NCBI GenBank assembly: GCA_036821485.1
Contig: DAISJM010000016.1
Coordinates: 1 to 64,000 of the forward strand
Source: DAISJM01 sp036821485
GTDB taxonomy: Bacteria; Verrucomicrobiota; Kiritimatiellia; CAIQIC01; JAGNIJ01
Length of the DNA stretch: 64,000 nucleotides
Direction of reading: 5' to 3'
A program made the translations under genes and the position numbers. A model generated the notes under the pieces. It did not search any database. It was not told the origin of the DNA and saw only the letters and a list, made by a program, of their open reading frames with translations. Shown in pieces: positions 51,666-59,714 of this stretch. Position 1 is the first letter of the stretch, and each line of letters begins with the position of its first letter.

Positions 51666-52418
51666 ATGAATCGCTTGAATGTCTGGTTGCGAAACATGGC
51701 TCGTACGATCATGACTCATATGGTCGTGCCTGTCGTTCGGCCCATCATTTGGCATATCGTTTACTTCGACCTCGTTCGTCAGCCAGCGATGTTGCGTTAC
51801 ATCAAAGCGCGGACGGCGATCTTGGATCGATATGACGAACTGTTTCCCGGTGCAAAGGAATGCGGCTCGCGAAATGATGTGCACGATCTGGCTGTGGCTG
51901 CGGCTAAGAAATCGGGTGTTGAGGGACTGTGGATGGAGTTTGGTGTGTGGAACGGTGTCTCCATCAATCGCATTGCGCGGCAGGTGCAGAATACCGTGTA
52001 TGGATTCGACTCGTTCGAAGGCCTGCCTGTGGACTGGTGGCAGGGCAAGACCGCGGATGCGCTTGTTCCGAAAGAGTACTTCAAGCGCTACTCGCTTCCG
52101 AAGGTGCGAGCGAACGTCGAATTGGTGAAGGGCTGGTTTGACAAGACGTTGCCGGAGTTCCTGGCGGCACATAGGGAGCCGGCCGCCTTCATTCACATCG
52201 ACAGCGACGTCTACGAATCTGCAAAAGTCGCGTTGGACCTGCTTGGTGACCGAATTGGCAAGGGAACTGTGATCCTGTTCGACGAATTGTTCAACTACCC
52301 GTGCTGGGAAGAACACGAGTGGCGTGCACTACAGGAGTTCATCAAGGCACGAGACGTGAAGGTGCAATATTTGGCATTCAACTCTGCTGGTGAGCAGGTG
52401 GTGCTGCAGATTGTTTGA
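51666..52418 (+). CDS. TylF/MycF-like sugar O-methyltransferase
   Basis: A 250-residue class I methyltransferase of the macrocin O-methyltransferase type: GLWMEFGVWNGVSINRIA (SAM loop), YGFDSFEGLP, and HIDSDVYESAKVALDLL with the metal-binding Asp. FDELFNYPCWEEHEW follows the family. About 40 hydrophobic-basic residues precede the fold. Base composition looks somewhat lower in GC than neighbours. The 3' end overlaps the convergent GT4 gene by 41 bases. It probably methylates a sugar hydroxyl. Confidence 0.8.
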   Translation: MNRLNVWLRNMARTIMTHMVVPVVRPIIWHIVYFDLVRQPAMLRYIKARTAILDRYDELFPGAKECGSRNDVHDLAVAAAKKSGVEGLWMEFGVWNGVSINRIARQVQNTVYGFDSFEGLPVDWWQGKTADALVPKEYFKRYSLPKVRANVELVKGWFDKTLPEFLAAHREPAAFIHIDSDVYESAKVALDLLGDRIGKGTVILFDELFNYPCWEEHEWRALQEFIKARDVKVQYLAFNSAGEQVVLQIV

Positions 52419-53526
52419 TGAACAGCTCCAAGTAGATGTTGGCCGTCTTCTTCCAGTCCCATGTAGCCGTGGCGTAGTCCGACAACGCGCGGCGATTTTC
52501 AAGCACGGGTATGCTGCCGGCCGCCGCTTCGGTGAGCATATTCGTGATTACCTCGACGTTACGCGTGCAGACAAGGAATCGGTCCGAATCCTGGCCGAAT
52601 CCCTGGAAGGTCTCCTCGGAGATCAAGCAGGGAAGGCCGCACGCCATGGCTTGAGGAACGACCGCAGGCCAGCCTTCGCCAACGGATGGCATGATGAAGA
52701 GATCGTGGCTGCCGTAGAGTTCACGCAACTCTGATGTCTCGACATAACCGATGGTGCGGATGTTGGGCAGGTCCCACGCCGAAGGATCGATCGGTCCGGT
52801 GCCCACGAGGGTGAAGTTTATGTCGGGGCAGCGCAGGGCAACCTCGCGAAGCAGCGGCAATCCCTTCTTCTCGTAAAACCGGCCCACGAACAGGACATTG
52901 AAGCGGTTGTGGTCGACTTGCCACTTGGCGCGGAACTGTTTCCGTTCCGGCTCATCGACAAAATGGTAGTCCTGCTGATCGATGCCCGCGGGTGTCATGA
53001 CTACACTGTCCCGGGATACTCCGGCGTGCTGGAGGAACCACGCACGCACGGCATTACCGACAAACGTGAGCAACGCGCCGCGGCGGGTGCACCAGGTCGC
53101 GGCGAAACAAAGAAAGCGTTTCTGTACAGCGCCGAGAAAGGCAGCCTTCATCGGGATGACGCCCACGTGTTGCGTCGCGACTGTAGGTTTACCCCTGCGC
53201 AGCGCGGCAAAGAGGGTGACCGTCGACAACCCCGGGGCCAGGCTATGAATACTCACCGCATCGTGCTCGGCGACGAGGCGGGCGATTCGGGGATAGGAGA
53301 AGGGGTTGATGAGCGGTGAATTAATCTGCCACAGCGTTTCGAAGAAGTTGGCGGCTGGGATACGGACGTTGTCCGGTGTTGAAGCTCGACCTCCGCGGGG
53401 AATGTCCGTTGTGAGCCACGTGACCTGGTGCCCGGCGTCCTGCCAGCAGCGCTTCAGCGAAACGGCGGCGTACTCGATGCCGCCCATGTGCGGTGGTTGG
53501 TAGTTGGTGACGAGCAGTATCTTCAT
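52378..53526 (-). CDS. GT4 family glycosyltransferase
   Basis: A 382-residue GT-B enzyme: ILLVTNYQPPHMGGIEYAA at the N-terminus, VLFVGRFYEKKGLPLLREV starting the C-terminal domain and SVGEGWPAVVPQAMACG at the nucleotide-sugar site. The canonical E-x7-E there reads E-x7-Q. It ends a minus-strand operon that starts at 55065. The start overlaps the upstream methyltransferase stop by ATGA. Confidence 0.88.
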   Translation of the reverse strand: MKILLVTNYQPPHMGGIEYAAVSLKRCWQDAGHQVTWLTTDIPRGGRASTPDNVRIPAANFFETLWQINSPLINPFSYPRIARLVAEHDAVSIHSLAPGLSTVTLFAALRRGKPTVATQHVGVIPMKAAFLGAVQKRFLCFAATWCTRRGALLTFVGNAVRAWFLQHAGVSRDSVVMTPAGIDQQDYHFVDEPERKQFRAKWQVDHNRFNVLFVGRFYEKKGLPLLREVALRCPDINFTLVGTGPIDPSAWDLPNIRTIGYVETSELRELYGSHDLFIMPSVGEGWPAVVPQAMACGLPCLISEETFQGFGQDSDRFLVCTRNVEVITNMLTEAAAGSIPVLENRRALSDYATATWDWKKTANIYLELFIKQSAAPPAHQQS

Positions 53527-54227
53527 CCGGCCTGCCGGCTCCTGCCGATGGCGAATACCTGGGATCCGACGGGCAACACGTTCAGGAAGAAGAGCAGATA
53601 GAGCATCTGTGCGACGATCTTCTTTGCCGGGGTGTAGCGGCCGCCGACGACCGTGGTCGGGTCCGTTGATCGTTCCAGAATAGCCTGGCTTAGCTCGTGG
53701 AAGGGGAATCCCCAGCGGCGGTAGTAGACGAGATCGAAGCCGGCGGTATCGAGCTTGCGGGGGAGAAGGTCGCCCGCGTAATTCCGGAAGTGGCCATAGC
53801 GACGATCCACCTTGTCGGCAGGCCCGCCCGGGACAGAGATCACAACGTGCGGCGCGACGGCGGCCACCTGACGGAGCACCGCCTCGTCATCCTCAATGTG
53901 CTCGAGGACTTCGGACAAGACGACGACATCGTAGCGGCCGGGCAGGCTGGTGGCGGAGAGATCAAGCTGCTGGAACGTCGCTTGCGGTACGTTGCGGCGC
54001 GCGATTTCGATGGCCGGTCCCGAAATGTCAGCCCCGGTGAACTCCGCCTTGATGTGCCGGGAGAGTTCGGCGATCAGGCTGCCGTCGCCGCAGCCCAAGT
54101 CAAGAATGCGGTTGTGGGGCACCCGCCGGATGAGATCGCCGACGATACGTCGGCGATGACGGCAGGCGGGCCCATAGCGCGTATTGTCGTTCCAACTACC
54201 TTCCCATATCCTGTCGTAGTCAAACAT
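53523..54227 (-). CDS. SAM-dependent methyltransferase
   Basis: A 234-residue methyltransferase with ILDLGCGDGSLIAEL (motif I), FTGADISGPAIEIA and VVVLSEVLEHIEDDEA. A hydrophobic C-terminus (AQMLYLLFFLNVLPVG) suggests a membrane-associated tail. The ATG at 54227 has GGAG about eight bases upstream, and the longer frame to 54389 overlaps the neighbouring gene and is not family-like. It probably acts on a lipid-linked sugar. Confidence 0.83.
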   Translation of the reverse strand: MFDYDRIWEGSWNDNTRYGPACRHRRRIVGDLIRRVPHNRILDLGCGDGSLIAELSRHIKAEFTGADISGPAIEIARRNVPQATFQQLDLSATSLPGRYDVVVLSEVLEHIEDDEAVLRQVAAVAPHVVISVPGGPADKVDRRYGHFRNYAGDLLPRKLDTAGFDLVYYRRWGFPFHELSQAILERSTDPTTVVGGRYTPAKKIVAQMLYLLFFLNVLPVGSQVFAIGRSRQAG

Positions 54228-54252
54228 GATGATCTCCGGTCGATCTACCGAA

Positions 54253-55065
54253 TTATCCAGCACTCGGGGCGTTCTTTTCGAGCAGAAAAGCCCAGAGAGC
54301 ACAACGGTGCGGGGCCGCACGCTGTGACCGCTCGAAATCCCGGCGCGGCACGGCTTCATCGATGCCGCGCTCGGATAGTACGGCCTCACGCAGGAGCCAT
54401 GAAATGAAGTAGCGGTGGAAGATGGTGACGGTCATGCCAAGGTGGTTGAAGAGGTGTTCGAGTTGTCTGAGGGTGAAGAAATGAACATGAGGAGTCTGCT
54501 CATTGGCCGTCGTCATATCGCGCACACCAAGTACATGTTTTACAAGCTTCACGAAACCAGCGCCGGTCGGGCTGCGCTTGAGTATGTAGCTGGGACGGAA
54601 GAGGACTTCCGCTCTGGACCAGCCGTTGGGGACCGTGAGGATGAGACGCGCGCCGGGGCGCATTGCACCACAGATATTGGCCATCATATTGTTGCAGTCG
54701 GGTACGTGTTCGAGCACCTCGGTCAGGATGACAGTGTCGAATTCCGCGAGAGGCATTTCCTCAAAGGGTTTGTGTACGACTTGTAGATTGGCGAATGTAT
54801 TGCGTCTGCGCGCGGTTTCCACTGACGGGCCATGGATGTCGATGGCCGTGATCTGATATCCTTCGCTGGCGATGGGCATCGCGACATTGCCAACTCCGCA
54901 ACCGATCTCAAGTACGTGGTTGCATGAGGGCGGCCCGCTCGCGTGAAGCATGTTAATGATGCAGGTGAGACGATTGCGATGCACCGGGCTTGCATTGAAC
55001 TCGGTGAAGGAGAGGTAAGGAACTCCGTCCGGGTTAACGTATTCAAATGACTGTGGCTCGATCAT
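54253..55065 (-). CDS. SAM-dependent methyltransferase
   Basis: A 270-residue methyltransferase with VLEIGCGVGNVAMPIA (motif I), AIDIHGPSVETA (post-I) and VILTEVLEHVPDC (motif IV). It is the first gene of a minus-strand operon with another methyltransferase and a GT4 enzyme, so a surface-glycan acceptor is likely. Divergent promoters lie between it and the PMT gene at 55207. Confidence 0.84.
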   Translation of the reverse strand: MIEPQSFEYVNPDGVPYLSFTEFNASPVHRNRLTCIINMLHASGPPSCNHVLEIGCGVGNVAMPIASEGYQITAIDIHGPSVETARRRNTFANLQVVHKPFEEMPLAEFDTVILTEVLEHVPDCNNMMANICGAMRPGARLILTVPNGWSRAEVLFRPSYILKRSPTGAGFVKLVKHVLGVRDMTTANEQTPHVHFFTLRQLEHLFNHLGMTVTIFHRYFISWLLREAVLSERGIDEAVPRRDFERSQRAAPHRCALWAFLLEKNAPSAG

Positions 55066-55102
55066 GTGTTGTGTCCGGGCGCAAGACGCCGCAGACGCGA
55101 AG

Positions 55103-55132
55103 ACAATAGCGGCTGCAGGCGGATCCGGTCAA
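55103..55132 (-). promoter_or_regulatory. Candidate sigma-70 promoter for the 55065-52378 operon
   Basis: Minus-strand TTGACC (55132-55127) and TATTGT (55108-55103) are 18 bases apart. The -35 matches five of six, the -10 four of six. The start codon is about 30 bases downstream of the expected transcription start. Confidence 0.4.
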
Positions 55133-55153
55133 GCTGCGGAGTCAACCGGCTCC

Positions 55154-55182
55154 TTGACTTTGAGGATGGTCGCAAGGATCAT
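55154..55182 (+). promoter_or_regulatory. Candidate sigma-70 promoter for the PMT gene at 55207
   Basis: TTGACT (five of six), a 17-base spacer and GATCAT (four of six). The expected transcription start near 55189 leaves a leader of about 18 bases that includes GCGGAAG before the ATG, which supports the start at 55207. Confidence 0.42.
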
Positions 55183-55206
55183 GGGCGCTCCGCAAATGCG
55201 GAAGTC

Positions 55207-57276
55207 ATGATGATGGATACGGGGATCTCCATGGATAAGCAGTCGACTACCAAGTGGCAGGCGCGAGCGGTTTGGATGGGACTGGCGATCATCGTCGGTG
55301 TTGCGGCGTTTTTTCGTCTCTATCATCTTGGAATGTCGGCATTCCGTGGTGACACCATCCTGCTGTGGAGCATGGCGCAGAGGCATGTTCCGCCGGGCCA
55401 GGTGCTGATGCGGTGGTTCGACGTGTCGGGCGCGGCCGGTCAAATGCCGATGCCGGCGTTTCTGATGCAGTTCTTCCTGGAGATGATCGGTTGGAAAGTG
55501 ACCCCGTTCACGGTACGCGTGGTTTTTGCATTCTTCGGCATTCTGGCCGTGCCGGTTGCCTTCATGGGTGGGCGGCGTTTGTTTGGAGATCGCTTCGGCC
55601 TTTTCCTTGCGGCGCTGCTGGCGCTCAATTCGTTCCACATTGCGACATCGCGTGAGGCCTATTTCTATTCCACGCTGTTGCTCGGCTACTTCCTCTTCTT
55701 CTGGTTTTCGGCGGCGGCCATGCATCGCATCCGACGTGGTGAAGTTTTGCACGGAGGCGAGTTGGCGATCCTTGCCGCTGCCCTTTTTTTCTCGGCGTAC
55801 AGCCAGATCACAGGGTTACTCATTTGCGTGTCGGGCGCGTCTTTGTTCGGCGGCATGGTGTGGTACCGGCAGCGACGGACGCCGGCGTTGTGGCAGAACA
55901 TGATTCGTCTCGGCATCGTTTATGGCGTGGTGCTGTTGCCCGTGATGCTGGCTTCGTGGGGTGTGCGTCCGATTTTGGCGCAGATTGGCGCCAGCAAAGA
56001 TGCAGGTGTGCAGTTCGTTGCTCAGACGGGTGGAAACCTGCTGACCGGCTTGAAGGAGGCGGCCACGCAGTTCACCTGGGGTTGGACGGGGTGGGGCTGG
56101 ACGCTGCTGATTGTGGCGGTGGTTGTCGGGGTGGGTGCGGCGCTCCGGATGCGTGAACGTCGGTTTCTTTGGATCGCCTACTTCATCGTGGCCCAGATTG
56201 CGTTGTTTGCGGTATCGCGGTCGGCTGCGGGTGCCAACTACGAAGCGCGCTACATGTCGGGCACGCTGCCTTTCTTTCTGGCTCTCGTGGCGTACGGGTT
56301 ACTGATGGGGTTGGGTGATTTGCTTTACGGCAAGGTTTCGCCGCGTGTGAGTTCGCTGGCGAGTGCGACGCTGGCGGGGGCGGGGTTGCTGGCCTGCGTG
56401 TATCCCGCCTATCTTCAGACGCAGTTGACGGGCAAGCCGGCGCCGTACTTTGCGTTGGTGCGCTGGACGGATTCCAACCTGCCGCAGGGAACACCCGTAC
56501 TGGTGGACCGTTGGTTCGAGCCGTGGAATGAGCTCAAGGCTCACCCGACGACCAATGTGTTCTTCACGTTCACCGTACCGAATGAACCCGTTGAGACCTA
56601 CATTCGGAGCCGGTGGCGTGAGACCGCCCAGGCCTTCTTTGCGAAATATCCCGAGGCGGCTTATCTTGAAATCGCAAAGTCCTATTGGGAGGTACCCGGC
56701 GTGGGACCGTGGAACTGGCCGCGGGAGCATTTCGCGAGGCACGTGGCGATCACCAACGAAGCGGGTCTGAAACTTCGGCGGATGGGACTGGCTAATCGCG
56801 GCGATTTCTATGCCGCAACGACGAACCGGACCATCGTGGAGATTTTCTACAACACCAGGGAAGATCTCGTAACGCAGGCGCGCGCACAGGGCCGGAAGAC
56901 GATGGTGCTCTTCGGACCCGGTTGGGGCTATACCAAGACTCAGGATTTCAAGGACTGGCGGGCCTTGGAGAAGGAAGCAGCGATCGAGGTCTACAATCTG
57001 ACGGATACTCCCGCAGATGTGATGCTTCGCATTCGTGCCGTGGCGCCGAATGGATCGAAGAGGGTTGAATCGGCGACCATGGATGCACATGACTTTTCCG
57101 TGGGTCGGATGGAGGAGTGGGATATCGGCCCCGTCTCTCTTGCCCCGGGTTTGACCAAGCTGGCATTGCGGGATCCTTTCTGGACGGACGGCGGCGTTCC
57201 CTTGCTGGTGGACACGATTGCGCTGGCGCCGGCCCCTCGGCCGGCACTCGAACCGGGGCCGGTTGCGACGCCTTGA
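55207..57276 (+). CDS. PMT-family membrane glycosyltransferase
   Basis: A 689-residue membrane protein. Three in-frame ATG codons begin at 55207, and a fourth at 55231 is also possible. Helix 1 (VWMGLAIIVGVAAFFRLYHL) precedes a loop with MSAFRGDTILLW, in which the usual acidic pair is reduced to one Asp. About ten helices follow, then a C-terminal soluble domain of about 230 residues. It parallels the protein at 21892 in layout. The donor is probably a polyprenyl-phosphate sugar. Confidence 0.78.
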   Translation: MMMDTGISMDKQSTTKWQARAVWMGLAIIVGVAAFFRLYHLGMSAFRGDTILLWSMAQRHVPPGQVLMRWFDVSGAAGQMPMPAFLMQFFLEMIGWKVTPFTVRVVFAFFGILAVPVAFMGGRRLFGDRFGLFLAALLALNSFHIATSREAYFYSTLLLGYFLFFWFSAAAMHRIRRGEVLHGGELAILAAALFFSAYSQITGLLICVSGASLFGGMVWYRQRRTPALWQNMIRLGIVYGVVLLPVMLASWGVRPILAQIGASKDAGVQFVAQTGGNLLTGLKEAATQFTWGWTGWGWTLLIVAVVVGVGAALRMRERRFLWIAYFIVAQIALFAVSRSAAGANYEARYMSGTLPFFLALVAYGLLMGLGDLLYGKVSPRVSSLASATLAGAGLLACVYPAYLQTQLTGKPAPYFALVRWTDSNLPQGTPVLVDRWFEPWNELKAHPTTNVFFTFTVPNEPVETYIRSRWRETAQAFFAKYPEAAYLEIAKSYWEVPGVGPWNWPREHFARHVAITNEAGLKLRRMGLANRGDFYAATTNRTIVEIFYNTREDLVTQARAQGRKTMVLFGPGWGYTKTQDFKDWRALEKEAAIEVYNLTDTPADVMLRIRAVAPNGSKRVESATMDAHDFSVGRMEEWDIGPVSLAPGLTKLALRDPFWTDGGVPLLVDTIALAPAPRPALEPGPVATP

Positions 57277-57324
57277 TTCCGGGTCTTCATCATACTCCTG
57301 CCTGTTCTTCCGGGCCGGTCGGTC

Positions 57325-57330
57325 TATAAT
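57325..57330 (+). promoter_or_regulatory. Consensus -10 box immediately before the MurC-like gene
   Basis: A perfect TATAAT lies nine bases before the ATG at 57340. No clear -35 hexamer is visible at 16-18 bases. If used, the leader would be two or three bases long, and no ribosome-binding site precedes the ATG. Confidence 0.42.
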
Positions 57331-57339
57331 GTCTGCACC

Positions 57340-58701
57340 ATGGTCGGAGGAGGCGGTCAGCACTATCACGTCGTCGGTGTCGCCGGCACCGGCATGAGTG
57401 CTGTTGCCCAGGTTTTGCTTGCGCAAGGCCATGTGGTGACGGGGTCCGATCGCTATCGCGATCAAGGGCAGGATCTCGACATCTTCCACAAGCTGCAGGC
57501 GGCCGGGGTGAAATTGTTGCCGCAGGATGGGACTGCCATTACGCCGGCCACGCGGGGCTTGGTGGTGAGCACCGCGATCGAAAAAGACAACTCCGAATTG
57601 ATTGCCGCGCAGAAGATGAATGTGCCGGTTGTTCATCGGTCCCAGATGCTGGCCCGGCTCTGTTACGGGAAGCGACTGGTAGCCGTCTCGGGCACATCGG
57701 GCAAGTCGACCGTGACGGGCATGGTGGGATGGATATGCGAGTGTCTCGGCAAGGATCCGACGGTTGTGAATGGCGGGGCTGTGCTGAACTGGCGGTCGGC
57801 CTATCGGGTGGGCAATGTGCGCGTTGGCCGCGGTCCCCTGTGGATTGTCGAAACGGATGAAAGCGACCGTTCGTTTTTGAACTTCGATCCGGACTGGGCG
57901 ATCGTTACCAACCTGTCGAAAGACCACTTCGACCTCCAGGAAACCGTGGCATTGTTCCAATCATTTGCCGACCTCGTCCGTACCGGGATTGTGTGTGGAC
58001 CGGGCGTGGCAGCCATGATTCGCAAGCCGACAGGGGACAAGCCGGGGCCGGCGATGGTCGACGAGCCGTTTGATTGGCGTGGGGAGAAGGGGAGGCACGC
58101 CTTCTGGTACAAAGGGCAGCTTTTCGGATCGCCCCTGATCGGCCGCCACAACGCTGAGAATGCATTTCTTGCCGTGGTGCTATGCGATCAGTTGGGGCTG
58201 GATCTCGCCGCGGTGAACAACGCGCTGGCCTCCTTCAAAGGGATCGAGCGGCGTCTTGAGTGCGCGGGAGAGGCGCAGGGCGTGACCGTGGTGGATGAGT
58301 ATGCGCATAATTCTGCAAAGATCAGCGCCGCTTGGAGGGCGGTGGCCGAACGATATGGCCGCGTGCTTGGCGTGTGGAGGCCGCACGGATTCGCTCCGTT
58401 GACCAGTATGATGGGAGAACTCACCGAGGCGTTTGCCTCCGTGTGCAGACCGGATGACCGCCTCTTCATTCTCCCGGTTTACTACGCTGGCGGAACGGCT
58501 TCCATGAAGGTATCTTCCACGGACCTCGTTACGCGCTTGCATGCCCGAGGCGTGAACGTGGAACTGGTGGAGAACTATGATGCGCTGATGATGCGCATGC
58601 TGAGCGAACGTCGTGCAGGCGATTGTGCTCTTGTAATGGGCGCGCGCGACCCGGGACTTCCGGTCTTCGCGCGCAAACTGGTAAATGCCCTGGCTGGGTG
58701 A
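57340..58701 (+). CDS. Mur ligase family protein, MurC-like
   Basis: A 453-residue ligase with all three Mur domains. The N-terminal Rossmann domain is HYHVVGVAGTGMSAVA, the ATP loop is VSGTSGKSTVTGM (MurC usually has GTHGKTTT), and ETDESDRSFL with TNLSKDHFD and IGRHNAENAFLA match MurC. The C-terminal DDYxHHPTE motif of MurC reads DEYAHNSAKI here, and the RPHGF context differs from QPHRYTR. It may be true MurC or a relative joining another amino acid. The next gene starts inside its stop (TGATG). Confidence 0.78.
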   Translation: MVGGGGQHYHVVGVAGTGMSAVAQVLLAQGHVVTGSDRYRDQGQDLDIFHKLQAAGVKLLPQDGTAITPATRGLVVSTAIEKDNSELIAAQKMNVPVVHRSQMLARLCYGKRLVAVSGTSGKSTVTGMVGWICECLGKDPTVVNGGAVLNWRSAYRVGNVRVGRGPLWIVETDESDRSFLNFDPDWAIVTNLSKDHFDLQETVALFQSFADLVRTGIVCGPGVAAMIRKPTGDKPGPAMVDEPFDWRGEKGRHAFWYKGQLFGSPLIGRHNAENAFLAVVLCDQLGLDLAAVNNALASFKGIERRLECAGEAQGVTVVDEYAHNSAKISAAWRAVAERYGRVLGVWRPHGFAPLTSMMGELTEAFASVCRPDDRLFILPVYYAGGTASMKVSSTDLVTRLHARGVNVELVENYDALMMRMLSERRAGDCALVMGARDPGLPVFARKLVNALAG

Positions 58702-58976
58702 TGGCGTGTGTTCCCATGAACGATGATTTCGTCAAGGCAGCTTCGTTTGGGTCCCGCGTCGAAGCGGAGACGGTGGGTCATGCGTTGGATCAGTACGGCA
58801 TTCCGTTTTACGTGAAGAGTGAGGACATGGGTGTCTTTGGTGGCGCACCGGGGCCCTCGTTGTATGGTGCAACGCTCTGGATCCCACGCGATCGTGTGAA
58901 CGAAGTGGCGCAGCTCCTGAGCTGCGTGATCAAGCCGCTTGGGGATGAAGAGCTTCCAACAGAGGAACAAACATGA
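58701..58976 (+). CDS. DUF2007-like putative signal transducing protein
   Basis: A 91-residue protein resembling DUF2007: VKAASFGSRVEAETVGHALD, IPFYVKSEDMG and WIPRDRVNEVAQLL. The start is ATG 58701, overlapping the ligase stop, or ATG 58716. It overlaps the methyltransferase by ATGA, so it is translationally coupled on both sides. The function of this domain is not established. Confidence 0.72.
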   Translation: MACVPMNDDFVKAASFGSRVEAETVGHALDQYGIPFYVKSEDMGVFGGAPGPSLYGATLWIPRDRVNEVAQLLSCVIKPLGDEELPTEEQT

Positions 58977-59668
58977 TGAGTATGCTATCGGGCACGATCA
59001 GAAAACTGCTGGGCCGGTCTGAAGGGCGGGAAGCATTGCTCGTGAAGGAGCCGCCGGATGCGCGCGGGATCGGTGAGCATGCGATGGTGATCAAGCAGTT
59101 TCAGGATCTGATGGCGGTGAAGAAGGCCCCCTCGGTGCTCGAACTGGGGACCAAGCGGAGTCAGGCGGAACGCTGCACGATGCATCGGGACTGGGTGCCG
59201 CATGCCGGGGAGTTTGTGGGGAGTGATTTCGACGCCGGGCTTGACGTGGACGTGGTGGCGGATGTGCACAAGCTCTCCGATGTCTTTGGCGAAAATCGCT
59301 TCGATGCGATCGTGTCCTGTTCGGTGTTCGAGCACGTCCAGTATCCATGGGTTGCGGTAGTGGAGTTGTGTCGCGTGTTGAAGCAGGGCGGACTGGTGTT
59401 TGTGCAGACGCATCAGGCCTTCCCCCTGCACGCCTACCCGTTCGATTATTGGCGTTTCAGCACGGAGGCGCTGAAGACGTTGTTCAGCGAGCAAGTGGGA
59501 TTCAAGGTGATTGGTGCCGAGTACGTGTTTCGGGCAAAGATCGTTTCCGAGCGGGATCCGGCAGCCGCAAACTATCCGAGCTATCTGAACGTGCATGTGC
59601 TGGCCGAAAAGATTGCGCACCCGCCCGCGGACTTCCGATGGCAGCCCCATCTACAGGCGATGCCCTGA
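58973..59668 (+). CDS. SAM-dependent methyltransferase
   Basis: A 231-residue methyltransferase-type protein. A degenerate motif I (SVLELGTKRSQ) is followed by FVGSDFDAGLDVDVVADVH and IVSCSVFEHVQYPW, matching the Methyltransf_11 group. The C-terminal YPFDYWRFSTEALKTLF is conserved in sugar methyltransferases. It ends the 57340 operon. Confidence 0.75.
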   Translation: MMSMLSGTIRKLLGRSEGREALLVKEPPDARGIGEHAMVIKQFQDLMAVKKAPSVLELGTKRSQAERCTMHRDWVPHAGEFVGSDFDAGLDVDVVADVHKLSDVFGENRFDAIVSCSVFEHVQYPWVAVVELCRVLKQGGLVFVQTHQAFPLHAYPFDYWRFSTEALKTLFSEQVGFKVIGAEYVFRAKIVSERDPAAANYPSYLNVHVLAEKIAHPPADFRWQPHLQAMP

Positions 59669-59714
59669 ACATCCGGCCTGCCTGGTGTAAGTTAACGGCG
59701 CGAACAAGCTCCTG

